In this document: positions 9,571-19,145 of the stretch, one piece after another
Layout: the number at the start of each line of letters is the position of its first letter
Position numbering within the stretch: position 1 is the first letter of the stretch
Assembly: GCF_002252625.1 (NCBI RefSeq)
Contig: NZ_NQKW01000005.1
Span: forward strand, 62,001-126,000
Reading direction: 5' to 3'
DNA: 64,000 nucleotides
Origin: Synechococcus sp. 1G10
Lineage (GTDB): Bacteria; Cyanobacteriota; Cyanobacteriia; PCC-6307; Cyanobiaceae
The notes under the pieces: generated by a model
The model's input: the letters and a program-made list of their open reading frames with translations, nothing else
Databases searched by the model: none
Told to the model about the DNA's origin: nothing
Translations under genes and position numbers: made by a program

Positions 9571-11379
9571 ATGACCCTCTCGGCGACACGCCCTGTCCCT
9601 GCGGCCGAAACACCCCAGCAAAGGCGCCTGGAGGCCGAGCTGCTAATCGGTGAAAAGCTTCTGCTGCCCGTCGAGCTGCAGCAGGCCGATCCACGGGCCG
9701 CCGAAGCCTGCCCCACCATCGAAGCCCAGCAATGGCGCGAATGGGTGGCCCTGCCCCTGCTGCGCCAGGGGGAGCGGCTCCAAGTCGCGATCCCCAGCAA
9801 TTGGCAGGCGCAGCAGCGCCAGCAGCTGGAGGAGGCCGTGCTGGCCAACGGCATCACCCCTGACCTGCGCCTGGGACTGGAAGAGGAGATCAGCGAGGCG
9901 CTGCAACAGAAAATGGCTGATCGTCGTCATCGCCCCAGAGAAGACACCACCCTGACCTCCCAGCCCAACGGCCTCTCCCTGCTGGAGGGCCTCAGCCTGG
10001 AGAGCCGTCTGGAGGAGGCACCCGCCGAGCAGGAGCAGGAGCTGGAGCTGGAGGAGAGCCTCAAGGCCTCAAATGCCTCACCAGTGGTGAGCCTGGTGAA
10101 CCGCATTCTGATCCAGGCGATGGAGTCGGAGTCGAGCGACATCCACGTGGAGCCGGAGGAGGACGGGCTGCGGATCCGCTTTCGCCAGGACGGGGTACTG
10201 CATCCAGTCGATCACCTGCCCAGAAGCCTGGCGCCAGCGGTCACCTCCCGCTTCAAGATCATGGCCGAGCTGGACATCGCCGAGCGGCGGATGCCCCAGG
10301 ACGGCCGCATCCGCCGGATGTTCCGCGGCCGCACTATCGAACTGCGGGTGAGTACCCTTCCTGGCCGCTGGGGGGAGAAGGTGGTGCTGCGGCTGCTCGA
10401 CAGCGGCAGCACCCGTCTGGGCCTCGACCGGCTGATCACCGAGCCCGCCGCCCTGAACGCCGTGCGATCGATGGGCTCAAGGCCCTTCGGGATGGTGCTG
10501 GTGACCGGGCCCACCGGGTCGGGCAAGTCGACCACGCTCTATTCCCTGCTGGCGGAGAGGAACGAACCCAGCATCAACATCTCCACCGTCGAGGATCCGA
10601 TCGAGTACATGCTCCAGGGCATCACCCAGACCCAGGTGAACCGCGACAAGGGCTACGACTTCAGCACCGCCCTGCGGGCCTTCATGCGCCAGGACCCTGA
10701 CGTGCTGCTGGTGGGGGAAACCCGTGACGGGGAAACGGCCAAGACCGCCATCGAGGCGGCCCTGACCGGCCATCTGGTGCTCACGACCCTGCACTGCAAC
10801 GACGCCCCCAGTGCCATCGCCCGGCTCAGCGAGATGGGAGTGGAGCCCTTCATGGTGAGTGCCTCCCTGATCGGGATCGTCTCCCAGCGCCTGCTGCGCA
10901 AAGTCTGCGGGACCTGCCGTGTGCCCTACCACCCAGGGGAGGAAGAGCTGGGCCATTTCGGCCTCTTCGCCAGCCAGGAGCAGTCGATCACCTTCTACAA
11001 AGCCCGAAGGGGACCCAGGGCCGACGGCAGCAGCTGTCCCACCTGTCAGGGACGGGGCTACAAGGGCCGCATCGGCGTCTATGAGGTGCTGAGGATCAAC
11101 GACGACCTCGCCAGTGCAATCGCCAAGGGCGCCAGCACCGACGTGATCCGCAAACTTTCGATCGAGACCGGAATGAAAACCCTGCTGGTCTATGGCCTGG
11201 AACTGGTCCGTCACGGCCAGACCACCCTTGAGGAAGTGGAGCGGATGCTGCTCACCGACACGGAGCTGGAGTTACAGCGACGCACCCAGGCACTCACCAC
11301 CTTGACCTGCCAGGGCTGCGGAGCGGGACTCAGGGATGAATGGCTGGAGTGCCCGTACTGCCTGACCCCCCGCAGCTGA
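9571..11379 (+). CDS. pilB: Type IV pilus assembly ATPase PilB with C-terminal zinc ribbon
   Basis: PilB is the hexameric ATPase that powers pilus extension. The 602-residue protein has a variable N-terminal region with an acidic Glu-rich linker (about 150-165). The GspE/PilB core follows, with Walker [11 protein letters not shown] near residue 313, the Asp box, Walker [13 protein letters not shown], a His box, and the internal tetracysteine zinc motif (CGTC...CPTC). After the core, residues about 575-597 form an extra CxxC...CxxC ribbon (CQGCGAG...ECPYC) not needed for ATPase function. It heads the pilB-pilT-pilC operon and is divergent from grpE. Confidence 0.94.
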   Translation: MTLSATRPVPAAETPQQRRLEAELLIGEKLLLPVELQQADPRAAEACPTIEAQQWREWVALPLLRQGERLQVAIPSNWQAQQRQQLEEAVLANGITPDLRLGLEEEISEALQQKMADRRHRPREDTTLTSQPNGLSLLEGLSLESRLEEAPAEQEQELELEESLKASNASPVVSLVNRILIQAMESESSDIHVEPEEDGLRIRFRQDGVLHPVDHLPRSLAPAVTSRFKIMAELDIAERRMPQDGRIRRMFRGRTIELRVSTLPGRWGEKVVLRLLDSGSTRLGLDRLITEPAALNAVRSMGSRPFGMVLVTGPTGSGKSTTLYSLLAERNEPSINISTVEDPIEYMLQGITQTQVNRDKGYDFSTALRAFMRQDPDVLLVGETRDGETAKTAIEAALTGHLVLTTLHCNDAPSAIARLSEMGVEPFMVSASLIGIVSQRLLRKVCGTCRVPYHPGEEELGHFGLFASQEQSITFYKARRGPRADGSSCPTCQGRGYKGRIGVYEVLRINDDLASAIAKGASTDVIRKLSIETGMKTLLVYGLELVRHGQTTLEEVERMLLTDTELELQRRTQALTTLTCQGCGAGLRDEWLECPYCLTPRS

Positions 11380-11435
11380 GTGTTGCGGGCCACCGGAGCG
11401 GAACTCAGAATCCAGATCAACCCGGCGTGGTCCCG

Positions 11436-12515
11436 ATGGAGCTCCAGATCGAGGAGTTGATGGAAGAGCTGGTCGAGCAGAAGGGCAGCGACCTTCACCT
11501 CTCGGCGGGCCAGCAGCCCTATGGGCGCTTCAACGGGGAACTACGGCCGATGCGGGAGCAGGCCCTGAGCGAGGAATCCTGCAACCGCATGATTTTCTCG
11601 ATCCTCACCAACTCCCAGCGCAAGCAGCTGGAGCAGACCTGGGAACTCGACTGCTCCTATGGCCTGCGCGGCCTGGCCCGCTTCCGCATCAACGTCTTCA
11701 GCCAGCGCGGCACCTACGCCGCTTCCATGCGAGCCCTGAACAGCAAGGTGCCCACCCCCCAGGAGCTGGGCCTGCCTCCAGTGGTGGTCGACATAACCAA
11801 GCGGCCTTCGGGGCTGGTGCTGATAACAGGGCCGACGGGATCGGGCAAGAGCACCACCCTGGCCTCGCTGCTCGATTACATCAACCACAGCCGGGTCGAG
11901 CACATCATCACGATCGAAGATCCGATCGAATTTACTTACATCAATGACAAGAGCCTGATCCATCAGCGCCAGATCAACGAAGACACCAAAAGTTTCAGCA
12001 ATGCCCTCAGGGCAGCCCTGAGGGAGGACCCCGACGTGATTCTGGTGGGGGAAATGCGTGATCTCGAAACGATTCAGCTCGCCATCACCGCAGCCGAAAC
12101 CGGTCACCTGGTATTCGCCACCCTGCACACCAGTTCCGCCGCCCAGACAGTGGACCGCATGGTGGATGTGTTTCCGGCAGGCCAGCAGGCCCAGATCCGC
12201 ACCCAGCTCAGCAGCAGCCTGGCCGCGATCTTCGCCCAGACACTCTGCCGCCGGAGTTCACCCTCCAGCCACAGCTATGGAAGGGTGATGGCCCAGGAAA
12301 TAATGTTAAGTACGCCGGCCCTGGCCAACCTGATCCGGGAGGCAAAAACCGCCCAGATCTATTCGCAAATTCAGACAGGAGGCCAACTGGGCATGCAGAC
12401 TCTGGAAAAAGCCCTGGCCTACATGGTCAAGCAGGGGGACATTGCCCTGGAGGAAGCTCGCACCCACTCCACCAAGCCGGATGAGCTGAATCGACTGCTC
12501 AGCAACTCCCTCTGA
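11436..12515 (+). CDS. pilT: Type IV pilus retraction ATPase PilT
   Basis: PilT depolymerises the pilus for twitching and DNA uptake. The 359-residue protein shows the N-terminal PAS-like domain (SDLHLSAGQQPYGRFNGEL) and the RecA-like core with Walker [11 protein letters not shown], Walker B DPDVILVGEMRD and the HLVFATLHT His box. There is no N-terminal extension like that of PilB, which supports PilT rather than PilB. I start it at ATG 11436; an in-frame GTG three codons upstream is possible. It lies 56 bp after pilB and 12 bp before pilC. Confidence 0.94.
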   Translation: MELQIEELMEELVEQKGSDLHLSAGQQPYGRFNGELRPMREQALSEESCNRMIFSILTNSQRKQLEQTWELDCSYGLRGLARFRINVFSQRGTYAASMRALNSKVPTPQELGLPPVVVDITKRPSGLVLITGPTGSGKSTTLASLLDYINHSRVEHIITIEDPIEFTYINDKSLIHQRQINEDTKSFSNALRAALREDPDVILVGEMRDLETIQLAITAAETGHLVFATLHTSSAAQTVDRMVDVFPAGQQAQIRTQLSSSLAAIFAQTLCRRSSPSSHSYGRVMAQEIMLSTPALANLIREAKTAQIYSQIQTGGQLGMQTLEKALAYMVKQGDIALEEARTHSTKPDELNRLLSNSL

Positions 12516-12527
12516 TCAAGATCCTCC

Positions 12528-13931
12528 ATGCCAGCCTATCTGGCCACGTACACCAGCACCCAGGGGGACCAGCGTGAGCTGCGGCTGGAAGCCTCAGATC
12601 TGCCGGCGGCCCGCCGCAACCTGCGACGGCGAGGCATCCTCGCCAGCTCTCTGGTGCCGGCGAAGGAAGGATCCACCCCGATCTTCACCGCCACCTATGC
12701 CAATCAAAGGGGCCAGCAGAAGGTGATCCAGCTGAAAGCCCCTGATCTGGCAAGCGCCAAGCGGGACCTGCGCCGACGTGGCATTGCCGCAACCGCCGTG
12801 GTTCCGCTGGCCTCGACCCGCTCGGTGCAGGCCAGCGGAGGCAAGGGGGGCACCGGTCTGTTCAGCCTGGATCTGGGCACGATGTTCCAGGCCAGGCCCA
12901 CCGTGCGGGAGAAGGCTCTGTTCGCCAGCAAGCTCTCAGCACTTGTGGATTCTGGCGTGCCGATTGTGCGGGGCCTTTCCTTGGTGGCCAAGCAACAGAA
13001 GAAGCCGATCTTCCGGCAGGCCCTCGAGGCCGTCGCCAGGGAGGTGAGCCAGGGGATGAGCCTGGGCGTGGCGATGCGCCGCTGGCCCAAGGTCTTCGAT
13101 CGGATCACCATCGCCATGGTCGAAGCCGGCGAACTTGGAGGGGTTCTGGATGAAACCCTGAAGCGACTTGCCCTGTTGCTTGAGCAGAACGCAAAGCTGC
13201 AGAATCAGATCAAGGGAGCCCTGGCTTATCCAGTCATCGTTCTGCTGATCGCCATTACCGTCTTCCTCGGCATGACGATTTTCCTGATCCCCACATTTGC
13301 CGAAATCTTCGAACAACTGGGTGCGCACCTGCCTGTCTTCACCCAGATGATGGTGAATCTGAGCGCCCTGCTTCGCTCAGCATTCTCTCTGTTTCTGATC
13401 GCCTTTCTGATCCTGGCCGGATGGCTGTTGGTCGGTGTTTACAACACTCCCCTGGGCAAACGGCGGATCGACGGCTTCATCCTGAAGCTGCCCCTGTTCG
13501 GCGACCTGATACAGAAAACCGAAACAGCCCAGTTCTGCCGAACCTTCAGCTCCCTGAGCAAAGCGGGTGTACCGATTCTGATGAGCCTGGAGATCGTTCG
13601 AGATACCTCTCGCAATTCAATCTTTGCCGATACGATCGAGGACTGCCGGGTGGAGATTCAGGATGGCATTCCCGTGAGTGTCGCTCTCTCCCGCAAGAAC
13701 GTGTTTCCAGAGATGGCTCTCAGCATGCTGGCCATTGGCGAAGAAACGGGAGAAATGGATGCCATGCTCTCCAAGGTCGCTGATTTCTACGAAGACGAGG
13801 TGGAGGTTGCAGTCAAAGCACTCACCTCTCTCCTGGAGCCCATCATGATCGTGATCGTCGGCATCATCGTGGGTGCAATTCTCGTGGCCATGTATCTCCC
13901 GATGTTCTCGGTCTTCGACAAGATTCGCTGA
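12528..13931 (+). CDS. pilC: Type IV pilus inner-membrane platform protein PilC with duplicated N-terminal module
   Basis: PilC is the polytopic platform on which PilB and PilT work. The 467-residue protein contains two GspF/PilC repeats (about 130-255 and 330-455), each with FASKLSALVDSGVPI- or FCRTFSSLSKAGVPI-like segments, and three transmembrane helices. Before them, residues 1-45 and 50-95 are clearly homologous copies of one small module: TATY/LATY, then DLPAARRNLRRRGI in the first and DLASAKRDLRRRGI in the second. PilC normally carries one such N-terminal module. The gene ends the pil operon, 15 bp before a convergent gene. Confidence 0.94.
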   Translation: MPAYLATYTSTQGDQRELRLEASDLPAARRNLRRRGILASSLVPAKEGSTPIFTATYANQRGQQKVIQLKAPDLASAKRDLRRRGIAATAVVPLASTRSVQASGGKGGTGLFSLDLGTMFQARPTVREKALFASKLSALVDSGVPIVRGLSLVAKQQKKPIFRQALEAVAREVSQGMSLGVAMRRWPKVFDRITIAMVEAGELGGVLDETLKRLALLLEQNAKLQNQIKGALAYPVIVLLIAITVFLGMTIFLIPTFAEIFEQLGAHLPVFTQMMVNLSALLRSAFSLFLIAFLILAGWLLVGVYNTPLGKRRIDGFILKLPLFGDLIQKTETAQFCRTFSSLSKAGVPILMSLEIVRDTSRNSIFADTIEDCRVEIQDGIPVSVALSRKNVFPEMALSMLAIGEETGEMDAMLSKVADFYEDEVEVAVKALTSLLEPIMIVIVGIIVGAILVAMYLPMFSVFDKIR

Positions 13932-13946
13932 AGGTCGACGCACCGC

Positions 13947-15209
13947 TCAATCCGCCCGGGCGATGGCGCCGCCGGCCAGCCAGCCGCTGGTCCAGCAGTG
14001 CTGGAAGTTGAAGCCGCCGGTGACTCCGTCCACATCCAGCAGCTCTCCTGCGAAGTACAGGCCGGGCTGCTTTCGGCTCTCCATCGTGGCCAGGTTCACT
14101 TCCCCCAGGCTGACGCCGCCAGCCGTGACGAATTCCTCGCCGAAGGGGCCGCGACCACCCACCGCGTAGGCGCTGGAGCGCAGAGCGCCCAGCAGATTGT
14201 CCTCGTCGCGCCGGCGCAGATCAGCCCAACGCTGGTCGGGAGCCACACCATGACGATCCAGGAGGTGAATCCAGAGACGGCGGCTGAGCTCGGGCCAGGG
14301 GCGGGCGTTTAGCAACTGGCGACGGGCCTGCTGTGCGCGGGCGTCCTGGAAGCGTTGACTCAGCTCGTCGGCGGAGCAGCCGCCGCTCCAGTCGATCGAG
14401 AGCTCAGCCCGGTAGCCGCTTTCTTTCAGGGCCCGCGCCGCAAAGGCGGTGAGCCGCAGGGTGGCAGGACCGCTCACCCCCCAGCCGGTGATCAACAGCA
14501 CCCCGCGCTCACGAAAGCGCCTTGAGGGCAGGCGCAGCTCCAGTCCCACCGGATCCATCACCACACCGCGTAGGGCGGCCAGGGGATTGGACTCCAGGGC
14601 CAGGGTGAACAGGGAGGGCACCGGTGCCACCACGACATGGCCCAGCTGACTGGCCAGCTGACGGCCACTGGGATGGCCCCCGGTGGCGAGCAGCAGGCGA
14701 TCGGTGCTGAGGCTGCTGGAAGCCCCATGGGCCAGCCCCGGTGCCAGGCGCAGCCGCAGGTTGAAGCCGCCACCTTCGAGCGGATCCACCTGGCGCAGGG
14801 ATGCCCCCCTCCACACCGTCACCCCGGCGGCAGCGGCCGCCGCCTCAAGCACGGCCACCACGCTGCTGGAGCGGTTGCTGCGGGGAAAGAGGCGGCCGTC
14901 GGGTTCCTCCACCAGCTCCAGTCCCCGCTCGGCGAACCAGGCCAGGCAGTCGCCGGGGGCGAAGCGGCTGAACGGCCCGCGCAGGGCCCGCGATCCGCGC
15001 GGATAGTGCCCCACCAGGGCCAGCGGATCCCAGCAGGCATGGGTGACGTTGCAGCGCCCGCCACCGCTGATCAGCACCTTGCCCAGCGGCTGGGGTGTGG
15101 CCTCCAGCAGCAACACCCCAGCCAGCCCCTGCTCCGCGGCGGTGATGGCCGCCATGTAGCCGGCGGGCCCGCCCCCGGCGACCACCAGGGACCAGTCGAC
15201 AGGCAGCAT
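13947..15209 (-). CDS. HI0933-like (YhiN/aminoacetone oxidase family) flavoprotein
   Basis: This is an FAD-binding enzyme of the HI0933/YhiN family, sometimes annotated as aminoacetone oxidase; the physiological substrate is unknown. The 420-residue protein begins with a Rossmann dinucleotide motif (VVAGGGPAGYMAAI). It has the family signature KVLISGGGRCNVTH near residue 45 and ends with YFAGELLDVDGVTGGFN plus GWLAGG, which bind the FAD. I start it at ATG 15209, because it gives the Rossmann strand at residue 8. That start is only 6 bp from the dusA start on the other strand. Confidence 0.9.
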   Translation of the reverse strand: MLPVDWSLVVAGGGPAGYMAAITAAEQGLAGVLLLEATPQPLGKVLISGGGRCNVTHACWDPLALVGHYPRGSRALRGPFSRFAPGDCLAWFAERGLELVEEPDGRLFPRSNRSSSVVAVLEAAAAAAGVTVWRGASLRQVDPLEGGGFNLRLRLAPGLAHGASSSLSTDRLLLATGGHPSGRQLASQLGHVVVAPVPSLFTLALESNPLAALRGVVMDPVGLELRLPSRRFRERGVLLITGWGVSGPATLRLTAFAARALKESGYRAELSIDWSGGCSADELSQRFQDARAQQARRQLLNARPWPELSRRLWIHLLDRHGVAPDQRWADLRRRDEDNLLGALRSSAYAVGGRGPFGEEFVTAGGVSLGEVNLATMESRKQPGLYFAGELLDVDGVTGGFNFQHCWTSGWLAGGAIARAD

Positions 15210-15215
15210 GGGGGA

Positions 15216-16222
<1,007 letters not shown>

Positions 16223-16226
<4 letters not shown>

Positions 16227-17635
16227 AAGGATGGGGCCTCAGGGCCCAGGCGCTCACGGCAGAGCCTGAGCTGCTCGGCCACCCGCTCGAAGCCCGTGCC
16301 CCCCTCACTGCGGCGGGCGGCCACCACCTGCCGCGGCTCGATCTCGGCGTGGATGTCCGCCTCAAAGGCAGGATGAAGCTGGCGCCAGCGCTCCAGGGGC
16401 AGATCCCGCAGCAGCAGCCCCTCGCCCAGACAGGTTTTCACCAGACCGCCCACCAGTTGGTAAGCCTCGCGGAAAGGAACACCGCGGGCCACCAGGTAAT
16501 CAGCCACATCGGTGGCATTGGAGAAATCAGCCGCAACGGCCTGCTCCAACCGCTCGGGCCGGAAACGAATGCCCTCCTCAAGCAGGATCGCCATCGCCTC
16601 GAGGCAATCCGCAGTGGTTCGCACCACATCGAAAAGGGCTTCCTTGTCTTCCTGGAAATCCTTGTTGTAGGCCAGGGGAAGCCCCTTGATCATGGTCAGC
16701 AACCCCATCAGGTGCCCGAACACCCGGCCGGCCTTGCCGCGTACCAGCTCGGGCACATCGGGGTTCTTCTTCTGGGGCATCAGGCTGCTGCCGGTGGCAC
16801 AGCGGTCGGTGAGGCGCACGAAACCGAACTCCTCACTGGCCCAGAGGATCACCTCCTCCGAGAGACGGCTGAGATGGACCAGGATCAGGCTGGCGGCGGC
16901 ACTGAATTCCACGGCGAAGTCGCGGTCGCTGACCGCATCGAGGCTGTTGGCATAGATCGCCTCGAAGCCCAGTTCCTCGGCCGTGAGCCGTCGATCGATC
17001 GGCACCGGCGTGCCGGCCAGGGCCGCAGCACCCAGGGGTGAGATGTTCACCCGGCGGCGCACGTCCGAAAGGCGCTGGCGGTCGCGTTCGGCCATCTCCA
17101 CATAGGCCAGCAGATGGTGGGCCAGGGAGAGGGGCTGGGCGCGCTGCAGATGGGTGTAGCCGGGAATGAGGGTGTGCAGGTGGCTGTCGGCCTGGTCGAG
17201 CAGGGCCTGCTGGAAGCGCCGCAGGCCGGCATCGAGTCCATCGATCGCCTGGCGCAGCCAGAGGCGCAGATCGGTGCCGACCTGATCGTTGCGGCTGCGG
17301 CCGGTATGCAGTTTCTTGCCCAGGGGGCCGATCAGGGCGATCAGGCGGTGCTCCACGGCGAAGTGCACGTCTTCGTCCTCCAGCCCAGGGCGGAAGTGGC
17401 CCTCGGCCGCTTCCGAGCGCACGGTCTCAAGGGCAGCGATGAGCTCCTCCGCCTCAGCAGTGCTGATCACCCCGCAGCGGCCGAGCATGCGGGCGTGGGC
17501 GATGGAGGCATCAAGGTCCTGCTGCAGCAGGGTGATGTCGAAACCGATCGAGGCATTGAAGCGCTCGATGGCCGGATGGAGCCCTTCCTCGAAACGGTCA
17601 CTCCATCGCGCCGGTTGGGAAGCCTGTGCCGCCAT
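16223..17635 (-). CDS. argH: Argininosuccinate lyase ArgH
   Basis: ArgH splits argininosuccinate into arginine and fumarate, the last step of arginine synthesis; argG lies 33 kb away in this window. The 470-residue protein has the fumarase/aspartase superfamily signature [12 protein letters not shown], the TGRSRNDQV segment that binds substrate, and the [11 protein letters not shown] motif with the catalytic His. ATG at 17635 leads into the conserved WSDRFEEG start. The C-terminal stop overlaps dusA by 4 bp. Confidence 0.96.
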
Positions 17636-17704
17636 CGAAGCCGAACCGTGCCGCGAAGCGTCAGCTTGGCATCCGACACTTTCATCAGACCCTGGCGGCC
17701 GCAC

Positions 17705-19069
17705 TCAGCCAGGCAGGGAGGGGAGCACCACCTCCTCACGCACCTTCAGCACCACCATCGAGGCATCGTCGTTCAGCTGATGGTCGGCACCCACGAAGCG
17801 GTCGAGCCGCTCGAACAGTGCATCGAGAACGCCCTGGGCGCTCTTGCCCGCCCGACAGGCTTCGCCCAGGTACCGCAGCAGGCGCTCCTCCTCGAAGCGT
17901 TCACCCGTGAGGCCGAGGGCTTCACTGACCCCATCGGTGTAATAGAGCACCACATCACCGGGCTCCAGCAGCACCCGCTCGCAGCCGTACTGGGCCTCCG
18001 GTTGCAGGCCGATCAGCAGCCCGGGAGCATCGAGGCGCTCCACCGCATGGCGCTGGTGCCGCCAGAGCAGCGGCGGATTGTGGGCGGCGTTGGCATAGCG
18101 CAGCAGGCGACTGCGGGGATCAAAGTCGGAATAGAAGAGGGTGACGAAGCGGTGCGAATGAGCCAGATCCTCCTGCGCCAATTCGTTGAGGTCATGCAGA
18201 ATCCGGTCGGGGGCATGGCCGCTGAGCACCTCGGCCCGCAGCATGCCCCGCAGCAGGGTCATCAGCAGACCGGCCGGCACCCCCTTGCCCATCACATCGC
18301 CCATCACCAGGGCCCAGCGGGACGTTTCGCGGCGGCGTCCGCTGAGCTGGGGCCGGGTCGGGATGAAGTCGTAGTAATCGCCCCCCACCTCGAAGGCCGG
18401 TCGGCAGCGGGCGGCCAGCTCCACCCCCTCAATCACCGGACACTGATCAGGAAGAAGTTGCGCCTGGATCTCGGCGCCCGTGTTGAGCTGGCGATCCAGT
18501 CGCTCATGGCGGCGGCGGTCCTCCTGGAGCAACTCGGTTTCGATCGCCACTCCCGTGAGGTCGGCCACCAGTTGCACGTGGCGGCGGTGGACATCGCTCC
18601 AGGTCAGGCCTTCGGCGCTGCCGAAGACATAGAGGCGACCACGGGCCCGGTTGCGGGCCACCACGGAGGTGCCGAACAGCTGCACCTCCCCCAGCAGACG
18701 GCGCACCTGCAGATCGAGCTGGGAGACCTCCTCCTCCTCAGCCAGGCCAGCGGGCAGATCCAGCTCCCCCAGCAAGCGCACCAGCTCGCCGCTGCGGGCC
18801 GCGGGACTGGCCTGGGTGTGCTCCCGCCAGAGGCGCCCATCGGGGTGGAAGACCACTAACAGACTGGCCTCGGCTCCCACCAGCCGGGAGGAGACCAAAG
18901 GAACCAGCTCCAGAAAGCGGTTCAGGTTGGTGAAGCTGCGGAGGGCAAAACCCAGGGAAGCCAGCAACTCCTGGTTGCGCCGTTGTTCCCGGCTGAGGCT
19001 GTCGAGCAGTTGCCGCAGAGAAGCCGATGCCGTGAGGGCCTGGTGGGGCCGGGGCGATGGCAGAGGCAC
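17705..19069 (-). CDS. SpoIIE/PP2C-family serine phosphatase with N-terminal GAF-like region
   Basis: This is a 454-residue RsbU-like phosphatase. The N-terminal half (about 20-190) resembles a GAF sensor domain (FLELVPLVSSRLVGAEASLLVV). A coiled linker with DRRRHERLDRQLNTGAEIQ leads to a PP2C domain whose metal-site motifs are GGDYYDF, VMGDVMGKGVPAGLLM and NDDASMVVL. It probably dephosphorylates an anti-sigma-factor antagonist or a similar regulator; no partner gene is nearby. The start is uncertain: I use GTG at 19069, because the open frame upstream runs into ftsY (stop at 19146) and has no ATG in the gap. Confidence 0.82.
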   Translation of the reverse strand: MPLPSPRPHQALTASASLRQLLDSLSREQRRNQELLASLGFALRSFTNLNRFLELVPLVSSRLVGAEASLLVVFHPDGRLWREHTQASPAARSGELVRLLGELDLPAGLAEEEEVSQLDLQVRRLLGEVQLFGTSVVARNRARGRLYVFGSAEGLTWSDVHRRHVQLVADLTGVAIETELLQEDRRRHERLDRQLNTGAEIQAQLLPDQCPVIEGVELAARCRPAFEVGGDYYDFIPTRPQLSGRRRETSRWALVMGDVMGKGVPAGLLMTLLRGMLRAEVLSGHAPDRILHDLNELAQEDLAHSHRFVTLFYSDFDPRSRLLRYANAAHNPPLLWRHQRHAVERLDAPGLLIGLQPEAQYGCERVLLEPGDVVLYYTDGVSEALGLTGERFEEERLLRYLGEACRAGKSAQGVLDALFERLDRFVGADHQLNDDASMVVLKVREEVVLPSLPG

Positions 19070-19145
19070 GCGGCTGGCGGAAAGCGGCTCGAAACAGGCG
19101 GCCGCAGGGGCCGAACGGTAGCAGTATTCCCCCGGTGTCGGCCGC

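Noticed and set aside
14637-15215. N-terminal extension of dusA by 193 codons
   Set aside because: The extension overlaps the flavoprotein gene antisense and has no similarity to Dus enzymes, so ATG 15216 was chosen.
17114-18859. 581-codon open frame crossing argH and the phosphatase gene on the other strand
   Set aside because: It spans two real genes and their gap with no motif of its own.
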